Of a stretch of 33,113 nt of DNA, positions 16,527 through 25,243 are shown in pieces; within the stretch, counting starts at the first letter, position 1; every line of letters begins with the position of its first letter. Made by a program: the position numbers and the translations under genes. The notes under the pieces are model-generated. The model saw only the letters and a list, made by a program, of their open reading frames with translations, was not told where the DNA came from and did no database searches. Source of the stretch: Chloroflexota bacterium (GTDB lineage Bacteria; Chloroflexota; Anaerolineae; Aggregatilineales; J027); assembly GCA_016234595.1 (NCBI GenBank), contig JACRBG010000019.1, positions 1-33,113 on the forward strand, in the 5' to 3' direction.

Positions 16527-16748
16527 TGAGTATTCCTTTGCTGAAAATTTTGATTGGTAAAAAAGCGGGGGCACTCAAATCGCATTGGATTGATGAGTAC
16601 AAAAGGAAATTATAGCGTGTTTCTTTCAATTTTTGCTTGCCGCTGTACCAAAGTACAGGCGCAAACTGTCCGCAAGGCGGTGGGGCAGGGGCACGATGCG
16701 AGGCATAGTAGAAAATGTATTGATTCCGCCAAATTGGGAGGCCATCGC

Positions 16749-17843
16749 ATGGATCGTCAACAGTTTGAAACATGGGTCAAGGCGATAGGGGCAGCATGGG
16801 TCAACCGCGACCCCCAAGCGGCTGCTAATTTGTTCACCGCCGATGCCACCTATCAAGAAAACCCATTTGAACCACCGCTGCAAGGTCGCCCCGCCATCGC
16901 GAAGTATTGGGGTGATGTCAGCACCCAGACCGACATTGAATTTCACTATGAGATACTCGAAGTCACCGCAGAAACAGGCTTCGCGCATTGGTCAGTCGAA
17001 TTAACCCGCATCCCTAGTGGCAAAAAGGTCAAGCTGGATGGGATTTTTGCGGCTTCGTTCCACCCCGGCGAAAACCGCTGTTACGCCTTTCGGGAATGGT
17101 GGGCACGTCAGGAAGGGCCATCGAATCGGCGGGTGGCACTGATCACAGGCGCGAGTCGTGGCTTGGGGGTAACACTGGCGACCTGCCTTGCCGGACAAGA
17201 TTATGACCTGATTTTGACGGCGCGTGGCGGCGAGGCGCTGGCTGAAACCGCTGAACAATTACGTCAATATGGGACGACGATTATCCCCATCGCGGGGGAT
17301 GTGGCGGAACCTGCCCACCACCGCCGATTGCTAGAGACTATCCAGTCTTTGGGGCGCTTGGATGTCTTGGTCAATAACGCCTCGGAACTTGGCCCCAGCC
17401 CATTGCCCAGCCTAGCCGACTACCCATTAACGGCCCTGCGACATGTATTGGAAATCAATGTCATCGCACCGCTGGCCCTTACCCAAATGGCGCTGCCGTT
17501 GCTCAAAGCCAATCACGGCCTCATTGTCAACATCAGCAGTGACGCCGCGCTTGGGGGGTATCAGGGGTGGGGTGGTTATGGGGCGAGCAAAGCTGCGCTG
17601 GATTTGCTGTCGCGCACCTTAGCCCATGAATTGGAAGAGGCGGGGGTTGGAGTCGTCAGTGTTGACCCCGGTGACATGCGCACCACCATGCACCAACAGG
17701 CCTTCCCCGGTGAAGATATTTCAGATCGGCCCGAACCAAATGTGACCCTGCCGTTTTGGATGTGGCTGTTTGGTCAAAAAGTGACCGACATCAGCGGCCA
17801 GCGGTTTCAAGCCCAAGCGGAACAATGGGAGGTGGCACGATGA
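16749..17843 (+). CDS. SnoaL/NTF2-like domain fused to a short-chain dehydrogenase/reductase
   Basis: A 364-residue fusion. Residues 1-123 form an NTF2/SnoaL-like cone (FETWVKAIGAAWVNRD, NLFTADATYQENPF, HWSVELTR). Residues 124-364 are a classical SDR: nucleotide-binding TGASRGLG at 133-140, GDV near 183, NNAS at 209-212, catalytic Ser263/264 and Tyr277-x3-Lys281 (YGASK). The SDR should oxidise or reduce a hydroxyl or carbonyl group with NAD(P)H; TARG after the second strand leaves cofactor choice open. The fusion is one continuous frame. ATG 16749 follows GGGAGG by 7 bases. Its stop overlaps the QueA-like start (ATGA), so the two are translationally coupled. Substrate unknown. Confidence 0.85.
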   Translation: MDRQQFETWVKAIGAAWVNRDPQAAANLFTADATYQENPFEPPLQGRPAIAKYWGDVSTQTDIEFHYEILEVTAETGFAHWSVELTRIPSGKKVKLDGIFAASFHPGENRCYAFREWWARQEGPSNRRVALITGASRGLGVTLATCLAGQDYDLILTARGGEALAETAEQLRQYGTTIIPIAGDVAEPAHHRRLLETIQSLGRLDVLVNNASELGPSPLPSLADYPLTALRHVLEINVIAPLALTQMALPLLKANHGLIVNISSDAALGGYQGWGGYGASKAALDLLSRTLAHELEEAGVGVVSVDPGDMRTTMHQQAFPGEDISDRPEPNVTLPFWMWLFGQKVTDISGQRFQAQAEQWEVAR

Positions 17844-18916
17844 AACGGGATGAACTGATTTTCCCACGCCCACTGGAATTACAAGCCGAAATGCCGCCGA
17901 GTGAACGAGGCTTGGCGCGAGATGGCATCCGCTTGATGGTCAGCACTTTGGAAAACGGTCAACCCGTCCATCAACATGCCCATTTTCACCAACTGGGCCA
18001 GTTTTTAAATGCGGGGGATGTGTTGGTGGTCAATCGCAGTGCTACCCTGCCCGCCAGTTTACCTGCCCAGCATGAGCGTATTGGCGATTTCATGTTGAAT
18101 CTCTCAACCCGCTATGGGCATAAATTGTGGCTGGCCGAACCGCGTTGGAGTTATGCCCAACCCGGCCCTTTGCCCCTCAAAGCGGGGGATGTTTTTGAGG
18201 TGGGGGGATTAACCGCCCGATTGGTGCAGCCCTTCCCCGGCCTCGATCGTTTGTGGTTTGTCAGTTTTTGCTGTGATTTGACCAGCGTGATGGCCCAATT
18301 GGGTCGCCCCATTCGTTATGGCTATCTACAAGCTGAATATCCATTGGATACCTATCAGACGGTGTTTGCCAGTGTGCCCGGTAGCGCCGAAATGCCCTCA
18401 GCGGGTTATCCCTTTACACCCCAACTGCTGGATGACCTGATGGAACGAGGCATCCAAACGGCGGGGGTGCTGCTGCATACCGGAGTATCGAGTTTGGAGG
18501 TCGAAGTCGAGGAGGTCGAAAGCCATCCGCTGTATCCTGAATATTTTGAGGTGCCTGCCGAGACTGCCGAGGCTGTTAATCGGGCCCATGCCGAGGGACG
18601 GCGCGTGATTGCGGTGGGGACGACGGTGATTCGGGCCTTGGAATCGGCGTGGGAGGGGCATAAAGTCCAACCCGCCCAAGGCTTTACCCGCTTATTTGTG
18701 CATCCGGCACGCGGACGGCTGCAATCGGTCAATGGCCTGATTACGGGCCTGCATGACCCCGTGACCAGTCATTTAGCGATGTTGTATGCGCTGGCAGGGC
18801 AAGACTTGGTGCGTACTGCCTATGCCGAAGCGGTGCGCGAGGGTTATTTGTGGCATGAGTTTGGGGATAGCCATCTGATTTTGACTACGCCCCCGACCCG
18901 TTTTTCCACTCCATGA
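17840..18916 (+). CDS. QueA-like S-adenosylmethionine:tRNA ribosyltransferase-isomerase family protein
   Basis: A 358-residue member of the QueA family, whose classical members transfer ribosyl from SAM to 7-aminomethyl-7-deazaguanine in tRNA during queuosine synthesis. Family blocks are GDVLVVNRSATLPASL, the YFEVPAETAEAVN and RRVIAVGTTVIRALES region at about 240-277, TRLFVHP, and NGLITGLHDPVTSHLAML. The usual HxGxGTF motif is replaced by HTGVSSLE, a variant I associate with actinobacterial paralogues, so canonical QueA chemistry is uncertain. GGAGG lies 7 bases before ATG 17840. No queC, queD, queE, queF or tgt gene is in the window. Its neighbour is an SDR fusion, which suggests a different pathway. 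Confidence 0.83.
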   Translation: MKRDELIFPRPLELQAEMPPSERGLARDGIRLMVSTLENGQPVHQHAHFHQLGQFLNAGDVLVVNRSATLPASLPAQHERIGDFMLNLSTRYGHKLWLAEPRWSYAQPGPLPLKAGDVFEVGGLTARLVQPFPGLDRLWFVSFCCDLTSVMAQLGRPIRYGYLQAEYPLDTYQTVFASVPGSAEMPSAGYPFTPQLLDDLMERGIQTAGVLLHTGVSSLEVEVEEVESHPLYPEYFEVPAETAEAVNRAHAEGRRVIAVGTTVIRALESAWEGHKVQPAQGFTRLFVHPARGRLQSVNGLITGLHDPVTSHLAMLYALAGQDLVRTAYAEAVREGYLWHEFGDSHLILTTPPTRFSTP

Positions 18917-18936
18917 GCAATCCTTTTGATGTCATA

Positions 18937-18978
18937 GGTCGCCCATCGCAAGATTTTGGGTATAACTGGTGGGCGACC
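18937..18978 (+). terminator. possible terminator after the QueA-like gene
   Basis: GGTCGCCCA (18937-18945) and TGGGCGACC (18970-18978) form a perfect 9-bp inverted repeat with a 24-nt loop, 20 bases after the stop. The following ATTGCTTAGC has no real T run, so termination is uncertain. The remaining bases to 19191 are AT-rich without recognisable features. Confidence 0.35.
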
Positions 18979-19191
18979 ATTGCTTAGCTAAATTTGTTTT
19001 AATGAGAGTTTGAATGATTCGGCAAAAAGGCCCTTTGACTTCTACTTTCGCCCATTTGGTGTATGTATAGTCAATCGATTATGCTGCGATTTTTAGCACA
19101 ATCAAATGAACATTTCAGTTGCATCAAATATCTTAGAGCGTCTCTGAAAAAATTAAATCAGAAACCTAAAGCATTTTTTAATTCCTTTCCC

Positions 19192-21147
19192 TTAATCCAG
19201 ATTATCTGCATCCCAAATCTGAATTATCCCATCTGCAAGACCTACCGCCACATGATTTTGGCTTTGATTCCAAGCGATTGATGTTGTATAGCCTAAGAAA
19301 AAATCAAAAGTTGCGACTGTTTGCTGGGTTGTAGCATCCCAAATATAGAGTGACTTACCAAATGTGCCGATCCCTGCTAATAAATTACCTTCGGCGTTCC
19401 AAGCTAGATTGACAATTCCATTCATTGTCTCTTTGGAAAGATTTAGAAATTCCTTCGAATGGATATTCAAAACGAGAACGTAGCTTCCTCCCGCATTTCC
19501 ACCAGCAAAACCTATAAAATCACTACCTGTGCCCCACTTTAAAATTGGAAGAACGTCATACCTATCTGGTATATCAAAACTTAGCAAAGCTTGAAGTGTG
19601 TTTGAGTCTAAAATTTGAATGGAATTCTCTTGATTAACAATCGCGGTGAATTCTCCATCGGGACTCCAATCAAAAGCCATTGCCGGATATAGAGAATCAC
19701 TGAATTTAGATGAGACAATTCCGGTGGCAAGGTTCACCATTTTCAGCTCCCCTAGCGGCGGATTGAGGATGACTAATTCGGTTCCATTTAAATCCCAAGA
19801 CAGTTGAATCGAATCTTCTTCAAGTAAAATTGAAAACTCTGGAGAATCCCGTTCATCTGCAATATTCCAAACAAAAATGTTGTGTTTATTTTCATTAGCA
19901 CTCCAAGTAAAGGCGCATAGTAACGAGTTGCCATCCGGACTCCAAGCGAGTGCTTTTGTATCCCCGCTTGGGGGTATGCTTAACGACCGGAGCAATTCGC
20001 CTGTATTAGTGTTCCAAATTCGGATACGTACATCGGTCTCGTTACGCTCTAGAGAGGCAAGGATAACACCTTCAGGTTGCCATGCCACTCGATCAATTGA
20101 CCATGTATGCTTATTATCAAGTGTTGAGATAAGTTGCTTTGTCTCCGTATTCCATATCTTGATTGAGTTGTCTAGACTCAATCCAGCTAACAAAACCCCA
20201 TCAGAACTCCAATCAAGCGCGGTTGCCCAATATCTAAAGTTACCTAGAGTTGATACTAGTTGACCGATAGAAATGTCAAAAACAACTATTTCTCCATCTT
20301 CTCTTACTGCTGATCCATTTCCCGTTGCCGCTGCAATTTGTCCATTATTGGGATTCCAAGATATTGCACGCACATAGGATGAAGCAGAGTGAAGTCTAGA
20401 AGAAATCGTATAATGATCTATTTCCCACACTATGATTTCGGAGCCAGCAGGCCCTGCTAAAAATTTACCACTAGGACTCCAAGTGATAGAAATAATGCCT
20501 AAATCGTTTTCCACTGAAATCGTTGAGGATGTGCTTGTGGTAGTGTCCCATATTTGTATTCCATAGCCCAATAAAACTACGGCAATCTTTTCTCCATCGG
20601 GGCTCCAATCAATAGCACTTATTCTATAAACGTCTGTAAAACTATCTATTAGATTTCCAGTTGAGATTTCCCATATATCAACTGTCTTTTCATCTTGCCC
20701 TTGAGTCGTCGCAATCATACGGCTGTCTGGACTCCACGTAATAGACCGAGCCAATGCGCCAATCGTTTGATCCTCGAAAGAAGCGGTGATTTGTTCTGTT
20801 TCTAAATCCCAAATATAGACTTGTCCATAGTTACTACTCGCAGCGATCTTTGTACCATCCGGGCTATATTCAATGAATGAGGTTTGCCGCTCACCATCAT
20901 CTAAATGTCCGATGTCTTGGAATTCTGAGGTATATAGCCAAATGCCCGTTGTTCCACTAACGGCAATTTCGTTACGAGTAGGATGCCAAGCTATGCTTTC
21001 CGCTGTACCACGCCCGATAGTTACCCATTCTTGCTCTCGAGAATTGAGTGTAGGTGCTTCCGGTAGAGGTATATTGAACCCTAAAGCTAATTCAACATGC
21101 AAGAGCGTCAGCATGGTAAGGACATATCTGATAGACAATTTTGACAT
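19192..21147 (-). CDS. exported WD40-repeat protein
   Basis: A 651-residue protein with an N-terminal signal-like helix (VLTMLTLLHVELALGF) followed by about a dozen WD40 repeats, perhaps two stacked propellers. Repeats are marked by WSPDG-type turns (YSPDGTKIAASS, WSPDSRMIATT, WSPDGEKIAVV, WSSDGVLLAGL) and closing IW dipeptides (VYIWDLET, IQIWDTTT, IKIWNTET). No kinase, protease or effector domain is attached. The DNA looks more AT-rich than surrounding genes, and a strict repeat register runs to the very end (IIQIWDAD). AAGGAAA precedes the ATG by 7 bases. Binding partner unknown; acquisition by transfer is possible. Confidence 0.82.
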   Translation of the reverse strand: MSKLSIRYVLTMLTLLHVELALGFNIPLPEAPTLNSREQEWVTIGRGTAESIAWHPTRNEIAVSGTTGIWLYTSEFQDIGHLDDGERQTSFIEYSPDGTKIAASSNYGQVYIWDLETEQITASFEDQTIGALARSITWSPDSRMIATTQGQDEKTVDIWEISTGNLIDSFTDVYRISAIDWSPDGEKIAVVLLGYGIQIWDTTTSTSSTISVENDLGIISITWSPSGKFLAGPAGSEIIVWEIDHYTISSRLHSASSYVRAISWNPNNGQIAAATGNGSAVREDGEIVVFDISIGQLVSTLGNFRYWATALDWSSDGVLLAGLSLDNSIKIWNTETKQLISTLDNKHTWSIDRVAWQPEGVILASLERNETDVRIRIWNTNTGELLRSLSIPPSGDTKALAWSPDGNSLLCAFTWSANENKHNIFVWNIADERDSPEFSILLEEDSIQLSWDLNGTELVILNPPLGELKMVNLATGIVSSKFSDSLYPAMAFDWSPDGEFTAIVNQENSIQILDSNTLQALLSFDIPDRYDVLPILKWGTGSDFIGFAGGNAGGSYVLVLNIHSKEFLNLSKETMNGIVNLAWNAEGNLLAGIGTFGKSLYIWDATTQQTVATFDFFLGYTTSIAWNQSQNHVAVGLADGIIQIWDADNLD

Positions 21148-21231
21148 AGGGTTTTTCCTTGCAATACAGCTTCAAGACCTCTAAAGCACGATACTGTGCC
21201 GGATAGGGGTAATTAACAACTCAAAAAGCTA

Positions 21232-21795
21232 TCATCGCTGCCAGCCATTGATTTGCGCGGTGACGATCTGATCAAAAGTGGCATCCAAATCACCGCCACG
21301 CTGAAATTGTCCACCTAATTCCAACACTACAAAACCATGCACCAGCGCCCATAAGCCGCGTAGGGCAGGCAGCGATTCCCCCGGCCCCACCAATTCGGCG
21401 ATATGCACTTGCAACATCAGGGCTAATTTCTCTAAAAACTCAGGGTCGGGGCGTAGTTCCGCCACCACATTGGTATAGGCCAAGCCATAACTGACGGGGT
21501 GTTCATGGGCATAGATTCGATAGGCCTGCGCCATCGCCAAGATTTTTTGGGGCAGGTCGGCGTCGGTAGTATGGAGGGCGGTGTGCATCGCTAGGACTAG
21601 ACCCGCATTGGTGGTCGTGTTCAGTTCGCGCAATAGGGCGGCCTTGCTGGCAAAATGATGATAGAGCGAGGGCGGTTTGACCCCCAGTGCTGCCGCTAAA
21701 CGGTTGACCGATAGGCCATCTACCCCTTCCAGTTCCATCATGGCACGGGCGGTTTGGAGGATAGAATCGCGGTCTATGCGGGCGGGGTGGGGCAT
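21232..21795 (-). CDS. TetR/AcrR-family transcriptional regulator (WHG-type C-terminus)
   Basis: A 187-residue repressor-type protein. The N-terminal DNA-binding domain spans about residues 8-55, with the helix-turn-helix VNRLAAALGVKPPSLYHHF and the FASKAALL continuation. The C-terminal ligand/dimer domain contains LWALVHGFVVLEL, the motif of the WHG (TetR_C_33-like) subgroup. It is divergently transcribed from the cupin gene across 91 bases, the classical arrangement for a regulator controlling its neighbour. ACTA-AAA-TAGT at 21834-21844 next to the cupin -10 hexamer is a possible operator. The ligand is unknown. No clear Shine-Dalgarno site was seen directly before the ATG. Confidence 0.85.
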   Translation of the reverse strand: MPHPARIDRDSILQTARAMMELEGVDGLSVNRLAAALGVKPPSLYHHFASKAALLRELNTTTNAGLVLAMHTALHTTDADLPQKILAMAQAYRIYAHEHPVSYGLAYTNVVAELRPDPEFLEKLALMLQVHIAELVGPGESLPALRGLWALVHGFVVLELGGQFQRGGDLDATFDQIVTAQINGWQR

Positions 21796-21833
21796 TGCAA
21801 AAATTCCTTTGACCCAACAGCCTAATTGAAACG

Positions 21834-21849
21834 ACTAAAATAGTATAAT
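21834..21849 (+). promoter_or_regulatory. candidate -10 box and palindrome in the tetR-cupin gap
   Basis: A consensus TATAAT lies at 21844-21849, 38 bases before the cupin ATG. A short palindrome ACTA-AAA-TAGT (21834-21844) abuts it. No good -35 hexamer sits at 16-18 bases: TTGACC is too far and TTGAAA too near. Binding of the divergent TetR protein here would block the promoter; this is inference. Confidence 0.35.
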
Positions 21850-21886
21850 GCTGTGGGTAGCTTCTTTTTACAATATGGGGGAATTT

Positions 21887-22306
21887 ATGGCAAACGCAGC
21901 CAAACCAACCTGTCAACTTGTCCGACCCAGCCGCACCTATGAAGGCAAACAAGCCTTTAGCTATTTTGAGGGTATCGCGGCGCAGAATGTCGGTTCACAA
22001 GCGATCTGTATGCACCTTTTGGTGATTCCACCGGGGGGACGGGCCAAAGCTCACTTACATGAACATCATGAGACCGCGATTTATGTCATTAGCGGTGAAT
22101 CGGAAATGTGGTATGGCGAAAATCTCAGTGAATATATGGTGATTAAGGCCGGGGAATTTTTATATATCCCTGCGGGAATGCCGCATCTGCCGGGGAATCT
22201 GAGCAAAACTGAACCCTGCACCGCTGTGATTGCGCGGACTGACCCGAATGAGCAAGAGAGCGTGGTGCTGTTGCCTGAATTGGAACAGTTTGTGACACAA
22301 AAATAG
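21887..22306 (+). CDS. small single-domain cupin protein
   Basis: A 139-residue cupin. Motif 1 reads PPGGRAKAHLHEHHETAIYVISGE, with His residues at the metal positions and Glu following. Motif 2 reads GEFLYIPAGMPHLPGN with the final His. A complete two-His-Glu-His metal site is therefore plausible. Single cupins of this kind act as isomerases, dioxygenases or ligand sensors, and the exact reaction cannot be read from sequence. ATG 21887 is chosen because GGGGGAA lies just upstream; earlier ATGs at 21848 and 21875 overlap the promoter-like TATAAT or the ribosome site. Divergent from a TetR gene that may control it. Confidence 0.82.
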   Translation: MANAAKPTCQLVRPSRTYEGKQAFSYFEGIAAQNVGSQAICMHLLVIPPGGRAKAHLHEHHETAIYVISGESEMWYGENLSEYMVIKAGEFLYIPAGMPHLPGNLSKTEPCTAVIARTDPNEQESVVLLPELEQFVTQK

Positions 22307-22325
22307 GGTGGGGAGGCCACCCTAT
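22299..22325 (-). terminator. intrinsic terminator of the tandem-GNAT gene
   Basis: On the minus strand, ATAGGGTGG pairs with CCACCCTAT over a 5-nt loop, and T residues continue (TTTTT in total across the end of the stem). It lies 57 bases after the stop at 22383 and overlaps the last codons of the convergent cupin gene, which may use the same hairpin. Confidence 0.65.
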
Positions 22326-22382
22326 CAACAGGTTAGATAATCGTTACCGTCATGATGGAACTCCAATCACTACCATAGGCTG

Positions 22383-23366
22383 TTAGGATGGGGTGGTGGC
22401 TTCGCGCAGCACCCGATGATATTTCCACGAGGTCTCAACCACATGCATCCCGGCCCGTTCGTAGAGTCGGGTTGCACCTGTCATATTTTCAGAATCCACA
22501 TGCAGACTGGCCCCTTTTTTGCCGCGTTGCTTAAATTCCCCAAAGGCGTGATGTAGCAAGGCCAAGCCTAGCCCCAGCTTGCGATAGTTGCGGCGGACAC
22601 CCAAGTCGGCGACATAACCAAGATCGGGCGTGTCGGGGCGGTCAGTTGTACAGATGGCAAGGCCCGCAATCTCATCACCTGACCAGACATTAAACCAGAG
22701 GGTCGGATCGGGACATTCGCGCCGCATGATGAAATCCCATTGCTCAAAGGGGACGGGATGAAAACCCCAATGCTCGGCAAAGGCATCCATCACCGCTGCA
22801 TACACTAGATGATCTTGCGTGGCAGGGTCATAGGGGCGCAGTTCTAAACCATCGGCCCATGTTGGGGTGGGTAGGGCGCTATCAAAATCAATTTGCATTT
22901 TCCAAAAGCCGCGCACGAGTTGAAAAGCATGGGCTTGGAGGAACTGGTTCTGCCAAATAGCCCGTTCATCAGCGCTTGCCTTCAGTACAATGCGACTGTG
23001 TGGGTCGGCTTGGGGGATATGTACCCGCATGGCGTGGTCAATGACCGTTTGTAAAAGTATCTCTTCTACCCCCTGCCCACGCCATTCGGGTAGGATAGTC
23101 ATCTCGGTTTCGATTTCTTCAAAAGGTGGCAGACCGATACACGTATCGAACCCGACTACTTGGTTGTCAGGGGTGTGGGCCAAATAAACACTACCCGGAA
23201 TATCAATGCCCGGTGCATCCCATAATGCTCGCATCCGCTCCTCGGTCACGATGGTTGCTACCCCCGTGTCGTGAAAATGCACGGCATTAATTTGCTGGGT
23301 AATGACAGGTACATCATCGAGGGTAGGGTGGCGTAGGGTAAAGGCTAGGGTAGGAGTAATGGTCAT
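22383..23366 (-). CDS. tandem GNAT-domain acetyltransferase
   Basis: A 327-residue protein with two GNAT folds, an arrangement like mycothiol synthase MshD. The N-terminal half (about 10-165) has ETEMTILPEWRGQGVEEILL, a degenerate acetyl-CoA loop. The C-terminal half (about 172-320) has DLGVRRNYRKLGLGLALLHHA and SLHVDSENMTGATRLYERAGM, the usual active GNAT motifs A and B. The second domain is probably catalytic and the first structural. Acceptor substrate unknown; mycothiol is not expected without the partner genes, none of which are here. AAGGAGT precedes the ATG by 5 bases. Confidence 0.84.
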   Translation of the reverse strand: MTITPTLAFTLRHPTLDDVPVITQQINAVHFHDTGVATIVTEERMRALWDAPGIDIPGSVYLAHTPDNQVVGFDTCIGLPPFEEIETEMTILPEWRGQGVEEILLQTVIDHAMRVHIPQADPHSRIVLKASADERAIWQNQFLQAHAFQLVRGFWKMQIDFDSALPTPTWADGLELRPYDPATQDHLVYAAVMDAFAEHWGFHPVPFEQWDFIMRRECPDPTLWFNVWSGDEIAGLAICTTDRPDTPDLGYVADLGVRRNYRKLGLGLALLHHAFGEFKQRGKKGASLHVDSENMTGATRLYERAGMHVVETSWKYHRVLREATTPS

Positions 23367-23470
23367 ATAGACTCCTTGAAGTAAGCCTGAAATTAAAGTT
23401 TACATCAATATTCTAAAAGAAATATCCATAAAATGTCAATCATATTTAGAAATTCATTAGTATCATTCAA

Positions 23471-23509
23471 GAAAATTGAAAAGAGCGTACCCTAAATTGC
23501 AAGATACGC
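23471..23509 (-). terminator. probable terminator of the three-paralogue operon
   Basis: On the minus strand, GCGTATC pairs with GGTACGC (one G-T pair) and is followed by TCTTTTCAATTTTC. It begins about 20 bases after the stop at 23529, the last gene of the minus-strand cluster. Confidence 0.55.
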
Positions 23510-23528
23510 CCCTAAAAATGTGCCGAGA

Positions 23529-24353
23529 TTATTCAGCCCATGTATAGCCGTAGGTGTGGGTGCGTGGGATGCCGTCAAAAATGATGACATGGATTTTGCC
23601 ATCCACCAATGGGCCAACATTAACCTGAAATTCGCCTGTCGTTAGTTGATAGACCGTGATAAACCCATCAGAGGTACTGCTAATGAGGGTATTGATTGCT
23701 GGAAATTCGGGCAGGGCCAGCAAGGTATTGGCGGCAATGTAAAGTAGGGATTCGGCATTTAGATCGCGGATGTCAATAAACATGGCTCCATCGGCAACGC
23801 CTGCTGGGGTTGGGGTATAGATGATGATGGGTAGGGCATTGTCAGATACCCGTTGTAAACCGCTGGCCTCTTCGGCGGCGAGAGTGGCGTCGTTGGAGGT
23901 GATGGAAGATAGAGTTGCCCCAGTCACTGTCATATCATAGGTCAGGTTGCAACCAGAGGGAATGCCGCCAAAAGCGACGGAATTGATGGTGAGGCTGATT
24001 TGAAAAGGGCCAGTTGTGGGCATTACCCGTGAATAAGTTTGTGTGCCACTGATATTGACCACCCCGGATGTGCCGGATGGTGGAACATCAATCGTGCCGA
24101 CTGAAACCCCAATCGCGACATCCAGACGGGCCGACGCCCAGCCACAAATCCCGGTATAGGTCAGGTCGAGGGTCACGGTTTGGCCGGATTCGGCATAGAC
24201 CGTGTAGCTATCACTATCCACATAGGTATGAATGGAGTTGCTCAGAAATGTCCCAATGCCACCACTAAAAGCTAATGGGCTATCGGCCTGAACCGAGGGT
24301 GCAAGGCCCCATATAAGAAAAAGCGCGATGGACAAACAACATAACCGTTTCAA
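23529..24353 (-). CDS. exported paralogue A (third gene of tandem cluster)
   Basis: A 274-residue protein with a signal peptide (CLSIALFLIWGLAPSVQA). The N-terminal half (about 25-155) is a predicted beta-sandwich with two cysteines, reminiscent of pre-peptidase C-terminal-like domains. The C-terminal half (about 160-274) is shared with the two upstream paralogues and ends LTTGEFQVNVGPLVDGKIH through DGIPRTHTYGYTW. The start is TTG 24353, supported by AAAGGAAC upstream and the absence of an in-frame ATG before the signal peptide. It lies 24 bases after paralogue B. Family and role unknown; surface or periplasmic location is likely. Confidence 0.72.
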   Translation of the reverse strand: MKRLCCLSIALFLIWGLAPSVQADSPLAFSGGIGTFLSNSIHTYVDSDSYTVYAESGQTVTLDLTYTGICGWASARLDVAIGVSVGTIDVPPSGTSGVVNISGTQTYSRVMPTTGPFQISLTINSVAFGGIPSGCNLTYDMTVTGATLSSITSNDATLAAEEASGLQRVSDNALPIIIYTPTPAGVADGAMFIDIRDLNAESLLYIAANTLLALPEFPAINTLISSTSDGFITVYQLTTGEFQVNVGPLVDGKIHVIIFDGIPRTHTYGYTWAE

Positions 24354-24377
24354 ATCAAGTTCCTTTCGGTTGACCCC

Positions 24378-25226
24378 TCACGGAGTAGGGGCTGGTACTT
24401 CCCACGTATAGCCATAGGTATGAGTAGATGGGATGCCATCAAAAATAAGCACATGGATTTTGCCATCCACCAATGGGCCAACATTAACCTGAAACTCACC
24501 CGTCGTCAGCTTATACACTCTAATAAATTCATCGGCGGTGCTGGCGATAAGCAGGTTCTCGGCAGGGAAATCCGGCAGGGCCAGCAATTCATCGGCTGGA
24601 ATGGTCAGCACCTCATAACCGAGGTTATTTTCATCTAACCGCCAGATGTCAATGAATAAATCAGCCGCATCCGATATAGGGACGTAGATGACGACAGGGA
24701 GGGCTGTGTCAGTGCTGACCCGCTGTAACCCTGCCAGATTCTCGGCGACCTCTAGAGTATTTGACGGTGTGTTAACCCCGCTAATCGTCAAACGGTAGTT
24801 CATTGTAATGGTCTCAGTGGGACTGGCTGGGCCACCGTAACCTGCATAGAGCTCAACAGTCAGCCCCAAATAGCCTGTTTCAGTAACGAGGTAGGTGAAA
24901 ACAAAGTCACTGGCAAAGTTCACAGCACTTATAGTTGGCACGGACACCAAAGAAAACGGCCCCAATAAGCTGTGATTGACCAAAAGATTGCCGCCACCTA
25001 TCCGACATTGACACGACCCCTGAGCGTTCAGGGTCAAGGTGAGGACAGCCCCTTGCTCGGCATACACCTCATGGTTGCGCCAAAAGATGATACTGGGAAT
25101 TGGATTGCCCATAGTACTGATGGTGTCTTCAAACGTGACACTTTCGGCTGCTTGGACATAAGGAATTGGGCCGAGGCTAACCACACAGGCCAGCAGCAAG
25201 CAAAAGGTCAAGATGGCGGATTTCAT
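24378..25226 (-). CDS. exported paralogue B (second gene of tandem cluster)
   Basis: A 282-residue protein with a signal peptide (ILTFCLLLACVVSLG, cleavage likely after YVQA). The N-terminal beta-rich domain (about 27-160) differs strongly from A and C, while the C-terminal region from LAGLQRVS onward (about 165-275) is nearly the same: STADEFIRVYKLTTGEFQVN is shared with C. It shares a 44-base identical DNA run with A (24451-24494) and a 37-base run with C (24428-24464). ATG 25226 is preferred over a TTG at 25241; GGAG lies about 10 bases ahead. It starts 17 bases after paralogue C. Role unknown. Confidence 0.72.
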   Translation of the reverse strand: MKSAILTFCLLLACVVSLGPIPYVQAAESVTFEDTISTMGNPIPSIIFWRNHEVYAEQGAVLTLTLNAQGSCQCRIGGGNLLVNHSLLGPFSLVSVPTISAVNFASDFVFTYLVTETGYLGLTVELYAGYGGPASPTETITMNYRLTISGVNTPSNTLEVAENLAGLQRVSTDTALPVVIYVPISDAADLFIDIWRLDENNLGYEVLTIPADELLALPDFPAENLLIASTADEFIRVYKLTTGEFQVNVGPLVDGKIHVLIFDGIPSTHTYGYTWEVPAPTP

Positions 25227-25243
25227 AGCGATATGCTCCAATC

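Noticed and set aside
18406-18732. Open minus-strand frames inside the QueA-like gene
   Set aside because: They are antisense shadows of a well-supported coding gene with no family resemblance.
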